A DNA stretch of 17,747 bases, from positions 1 to 17,747 of the forward strand of contig CAYZII010000045.1 of NCBI GenBank assembly GCA_964478415.1, read 5' to 3'. Positions 15,070 through 17,747 of this stretch are shown in pieces (within the stretch, counting starts at the first letter, position 1; every line of letters begins with the position of its first letter). The stretch comes from Sulfuricystis sp964478415. Lineage in GTDB: Bacteria; Pseudomonadota; Gammaproteobacteria; Burkholderiales; Rhodocyclaceae. The notes under the pieces were generated by a model that was not told the DNA's origin, searched no databases, and worked only from the letters and a program-made list of their open reading frames with translations. A program made the position numbers and the translations under genes.

Positions 15070-16074
15070 ATGTTATTAAATGAAGCGGTCTGGCGTGAAT
15101 TGACGGGCGCGAACGTGCGCCTGCCGCACGCGCTGCTTTTCGCTGGTCCTGCCGGCATTGGCAAACTGGAACTGGCCGAGGCGCTGGCGAGCCGTCTGCT
15201 CTGCGAGGTTCCTCGCGGTCCTTTCGAGACTGCCTGTGGCGGCTGTCCCTCCTGCTTGATGATGATGGCAGGACAGCATCCCGACTATCGCTTATTACAG
15301 CCCGAGGCCGAAGGTGAGGTTGGAGAAGGGGAAAGCAGCGGGGAGACGAAAAAAGCGAGTCGGCAAATCCGCATCCAGCAGATACGCGAACTCGAAGACT
15401 TTTTTCATGTTGGCAGTCACCGTGGCGGCGCGCGGATCTGTGTGATCGATCCAGCCGAGGCAATGAACCCGGTAGCGGCGAATTCTCTGCTTAAAATACT
15501 TGAGGAGCCTTCAGTATCTTTTTATTTCATAATGATTTCTCATCGTTGGCGCAATCTGCTGCCAACCCTGCTCAGTCGTGCGCGGCGCGTGATGTTCGCT
15601 CACCCTTCGATCGAGCAGAGCCGACGCTGGCTGGCCGAGCGGGGCCTGGTAGGCGAAACCCGCTGGCTGCCTTTTTTTGGTTACGCTCCATTGGATCTTG
15701 CCGAAGCTGCCCGCAGCGGTCGTTTGAAGGCGCTGGAAACCCTGGTGAAAGACTTACGCCAGCCAGGCGATCCCTTGGCGCTCGCAGCCCGCTGGGAAGG
15801 ACTCACGAAAGCCGACGCGAAGCTCGATCTCGAGACCGTGGTCGTCACCCTCCAGAAATGGCTCTATGACCTCGCCTTGTGCGTCTCTGGCGGCGTGCCG
15901 CGCTATTTCGAACGAACTGATGTCGAGCCGCTCGTCCGGAAACTCGCGCTTCCCCAACTGTTGCGCGCCCAGCAGCAGGTCGCCCAATTGCGCGCCTGGG
16001 CCAATCATCCCTTGAATCCGCGGCTTTTCCTCGAAGACCTGTGTGTGCGCGCCCTGAAACCTCTCGCAGCATGA
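15070..16074 (+). CDS. holB: DNA polymerase III delta' subunit
   Basis: HolB is the rigid delta' arm of the clamp loader that places the beta clamp on DNA. From ATG 15070 it is 334 aa; a TTG at 15064, overlapping the tmk stop, would add two residues and is also possible. Visible features: a Walker-A-like GPAGIGK32 lacking the usual Thr/Ser (delta' does not hydrolyse ATP), a zinc module C45...C56-G-G-C59-P-S-C62, then NSLLKILEEP and the SRC-motif region, which here reads L-L-S-R-A: the arginine finger is kept but the usual Cys is Ala. No Shine-Dalgarno sequence is visible, so translation is probably coupled to tmk. Two stretches, the start and 15490-15540, are markedly AT-rich. The stop overlaps tatD (ATGA). 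Confidence 0.93.
   Translation: MLLNEAVWRELTGANVRLPHALLFAGPAGIGKLELAEALASRLLCEVPRGPFETACGGCPSCLMMMAGQHPDYRLLQPEAEGEVGEGESSGETKKASRQIRIQQIRELEDFFHVGSHRGGARICVIDPAEAMNPVAANSLLKILEEPSVSFYFIMISHRWRNLLPTLLSRARRVMFAHPSIEQSRRWLAERGLVGETRWLPFFGYAPLDLAEAARSGRLKALETLVKDLRQPGDPLALAARWEGLTKADAKLDLETVVVTLQKWLYDLALCVSGGVPRYFERTDVEPLVRKLALPQLLRAQQQVAQLRAWANHPLNPRLFLEDLCVRALKPLAA
15496..15527 (+). other. Terminator-like hairpin and T-run inside holB
   Basis: A 7-bp stem with a one-base bulge (ATACT-t-GA against TC-AGTAT, 15496-15517) is followed directly by CTTTTTATTT. It lies in the conserved codons for LKILEEPSVSFYF. It resembles a weak intrinsic terminator or pause site, but the stem is AT-rich and a function is uncertain. 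Confidence 0.25.
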
Positions 16075-16853
16075 ATGCCCTGTTGGTCGATTCGCACTGC
16101 CACCTCGACTTTCCCGAGCTGGCAAACCGATTGAATGAACTGCTGGCAGCGATGGCCCAGGCCGGGGTGGGCTGGGCGCTGTGTGCCGGCGTGACAATAG
16201 AGCGTTTCCCGGCGCTCCTGCAACTCGTCCAAAGGGCGCCGAATCTTTTCGCGGCGGTCGGTGTGCATCCGGATATAGAAAATACCGTGCAGGAACCGAC
16301 GGTCGAAGATCTCGTTGCATTGACGAGTGATGCAAGGGTCGTTGCGATTGGTGAAACCGGGCTCGATTATTATCGGCTGAGCGGTGATCTGGAGTGGCAG
16401 CGTGAGCGTTTCCGCACTCATATCCGTGCGGCGCGAGCCTGCGGCAAGCCGCTGATCATCCACACGCGCGCGGCTGCCGCTGATACCTTGCGCATTCTCA
16501 AAGAGGAGGGCGCGGACAATGTCGGTGGCGTTTTCCATTGCTTCACCGAGAGCGCCGAGACCGCACGCGCGGCGCTCGAACTCGGGTTTTACATTTCATT
16601 CTCTGGCATCGTCACCTTCAAAAACGCTGTCGAGATCAAGGAAGTCGCCAAGATGGTGCCGCTCGATCGCATGCTCGTCGAAACCGACTCGCCCTATCTT
16701 GCACCGGTGCCCTTTCGCGGCAAAGTGAATCAGCCCGCCTATGTCGTGCATGTCGCCGAAGAGATCGCCAGACTGCGGCAAATGCCGCTGGAAAAGCTGG
16801 CAGCAGCGACGACCGAGAACTTTTTCCGTTTGTTCAGATTCGCGAGACGATGA
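16071..16853 (+). CDS. tatD: TatD-family metal-dependent deoxyribonuclease
   Basis: TatD-family hydrolase, 260 aa, with a TIM-barrel metal site. Motifs in order: D-S-H-C-H at the N-terminus (HxH, first metal pair), AIGETGLDYYR (bridging Glu), IIHTRAA (His), FHCFTES (His) and ETDSPYLAPVPFRGK (final Asp). Family members act as 3'-5' exonucleases on DNA or process RNA; some are D-aminoacyl-like hydrolases, but this sequence looks like the YcfH/TatD group. The ATG at 16071 overlaps the holB stop (ATGA); an in-frame ATG at 16041 inside holB would add 10 unlikely residues. In Pseudomonas a pilZ gene sits between holB and tatD; here there is no room for one. Confidence 0.93.
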   Translation: MNALLVDSHCHLDFPELANRLNELLAAMAQAGVGWALCAGVTIERFPALLQLVQRAPNLFAAVGVHPDIENTVQEPTVEDLVALTSDARVVAIGETGLDYYRLSGDLEWQRERFRTHIRAARACGKPLIIHTRAAAADTLRILKEEGADNVGGVFHCFTESAETARAALELGFYISFSGIVTFKNAVEIKEVAKMVPLDRMLVETDSPYLAPVPFRGKVNQPAYVVHVAEEIARLRQMPLEKLAAATTENFFRLFRFARR

Positions 16854-16863
16854 AAGTCCAACG

Positions 16864-17493
16864 ATGAAAAAACTTCTGACCCTGCTCCTGCTCAACGTCA
16901 TGCTGGCATTTCCCGTCATTGCAGGGGTTTATGAGGAAATCCTGCACGCCGTGACGCATAACGAAACCCAGCAGGTGATTGATCTGTTACGCCGCGGTAT
17001 GGACGTGAATACCGCCGATCCCCAAGGCAACACCTTGTTGATGATCGCCGCACGAGAAAATAATCTCGAACTGACGCGTTATCTGCTCGACAACCGAGCC
17101 AACCCTAACCGCCGCAACCGTTATGGTGACACGGCACTGATGCTAGCTGCATTGCGCGGACATGAGGCGATCGTCAAGTTGTTGCTAGAACGGGGCGCCG
17201 AATCGAACACCCCGGAGTGGACGGCGCTTCATTATGCCGCTTTCGAGAACCGGCCACAAATCGCTGCACTGCTCCTGGCTGCCGGCGCGCAAATGAATGC
17301 CCGAGCACCGAACGGCGATACGGCCTTGATGCTCGCAGCCCGACGCGGCCATCTGGAAATGGTGCGTCTGCTCGTTGGCGCCGGAGCGCGACTCGCTGAG
17401 GCCAACGGCGATGAAGGAACCGCCCTCGATATGGCAAGAAAAGCACATCACGCAGAGGTCGTCGATTTTCTGCTTCGTGCAGGCGCACGGTGA
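16864..17493 (+). CDS. Exported ankyrin-repeat protein
   Basis: A 209-aa protein with a cleavable-type signal peptide (MKKLLTLLLLNVMLAFPVIA) followed by ankyrin repeats to the C-terminus. A divergent first repeat (about 22-52) is followed by five clear ones, with cores GNTLLMIAA, GDTALMLAA, WTALHYAA, GDTALMLAA and GTALDMA. The repeat with NTPEWTALHYAA is shortened by a few residues at its start. The protein is probably periplasmic and binds a partner protein; no catalytic motif is seen. It starts 10 bases after tatD and is probably the last gene of that operon. Ankyrin genes after tatD occur in other betaproteobacteria, as I recall. A weak 5-bp hairpin with an A-rich loop (17496-17511) follows the stop. 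Confidence 0.88.
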   Translation: MKKLLTLLLLNVMLAFPVIAGVYEEILHAVTHNETQQVIDLLRRGMDVNTADPQGNTLLMIAARENNLELTRYLLDNRANPNRRNRYGDTALMLAALRGHEAIVKLLLERGAESNTPEWTALHYAAFENRPQIAALLLAAGAQMNARAPNGDTALMLAARRGHLEMVRLLVGAGARLAEANGDEGTALDMARKAHHAEVVDFLLRAGAR

Positions 17494-17522
17494 AAATGGT
17501 AAAAAAACCATATCAAGTTTAG

Positions 17523-17545
17523 ATTCATTCTGTTTTATAATGAAT
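17523..17545 (+). promoter_or_regulatory. Promoter -10 TATAAT with overlapping inverted repeat
   Basis: A perfect -10 hexamer TATAAT lies at 17536-17541, in an AT-rich spacer after the ankyrin gene. No good -35 is visible. It is overlapped by an exact 7-base inverted repeat, ATTCATT (17523-17529) and AATGAAT (17539-17545), separated by 9 bases, which could be a repressor site. The expected transcription start falls at or next to the ATG at 17548. Confidence 0.5.
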
Positions 17546-17547
17546 GC

Positions 17548-17747
17548 ATGAGCGCAAAGCTCGTAGAAAAACGTAATCCCGAACCTTTTCTCCCGCCCCT
17601 GGAAGAATGGGAGCCGGTCTTTTTTGATTGCCGGGGCCGGCTATGTCCGTCACTGCCTTCGCCCCAGCATGCTGTACGCTACCTTGAATTCCTCAAGCAT
17701 CAAACCTCGCGCAAACCGACCGACTTGTTATCCCATGTGCGACGGAT
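17548..17747 (+). CDS. Partial gene, unknown function (5' end only)
   Basis: An open frame from ATG at 17548 runs off the end of the window, giving the first 66 residues. It starts MSAKLVEKRNPEPFLPPLEEW, then a hydrophobic-aromatic EPVFFDCRGRLCPSLPSPQHA and a basic C-terminal part. I do not recognise it, and there is no signal peptide. There is no Shine-Dalgarno sequence and a TATAAT ends 6 bases before the ATG, so a leaderless transcript is possible. No other in-frame ATG lies within the visible part. Coding is supported by the open frame and by codon choice rich in third-position G/C, but the assignment is moderate. Confidence 0.55.
   Translation, partial: MSAKLVEKRNPEPFLPPLEEWEPVFFDCRGRLCPSLPSPQHAVRYLEFLKHQTSRKPTDLLSHVRR

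Noticed and set aside
16041..16070. Upstream ATG for tatD inside holB
   Set aside because: The ten extra residues are unlike TatD proteins, and the ATGA overlap at 16071 puts the conserved DSHCH motif at the expected position.

Overview
The window is GC-rich chromosomal DNA with tightly packed genes, most likely from a betaproteobacterium of the Rhodocyclales/Nitrosomonadales type. This rests on three things: a tandem pair of cyanophycin synthetase genes as found in several betaproteobacteria, a full-length RdgC, and the conserved run mltG-tmk-holB-tatD-ankyrin. The genus is inference. I see no mobile element, CRISPR array, tRNA or rRNA gene.

Layout. (1) 133-4914 (+): two cyanophycin synthetase genes. 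The first encodes a CphA2/CphA'-like protein of 721 aa with an intact ATP-grasp domain and a dead, truncated Mur-ligase part. The second encodes a full CphA1 of 861 aa. (2) 4952-5863 (-): rdgC, convergent with cphA. (3) 6014-8812 (+): ppdK (pyruvate phosphate dikinase), divergent from rdgC, followed by a strong hairpin. (4) 8913-10515 (+): a FrnE/DsbA-like thiol oxidoreductase, tadA, and a small L,D-transpeptidase-like gene, closely spaced or overlapping. (5) 10505-13408 (-): a compact operon read as ygfZ, NRDE/TANGO2-family gene, small secreted protein, CapA-like phosphatase. Its last gene overlaps the convergent L,D-transpeptidase gene by 11 bases. (6) 13452-17493 (+): mltG-tmk-holB-tatD-ankyrin gene, with ATGA or similar overlaps from mltG to tatD. 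(7) 17548 to the end (+): the start of an unrecognised gene with a perfect TATAAT just upstream.

How the genes work together. The cyanophycin pair makes a nitrogen-storage polymer of aspartate and arginine. CphA1 carries both ligase sites. Its partner has lost the Arg-adding Mur site but keeps the HxxEHxxxE motif of the N-terminal metallopeptidase-like site, which CphA1 here has lost. The two proteins may therefore complement each other, one making primers and the other polymerising. This is the most interesting point in the window. PPDK links pyruvate and PEP. The mltG-tmk-holB-tatD run is housekeeping (cell wall, dTMP, clamp loader, nuclease). It lacks the pilZ gene that sits between holB and tatD in Pseudomonas.

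Several starts have no visible Shine-Dalgarno sequence and lie very close to a candidate -10 element (mltG, the last partial gene), which suggests short-leader or leaderless transcripts.
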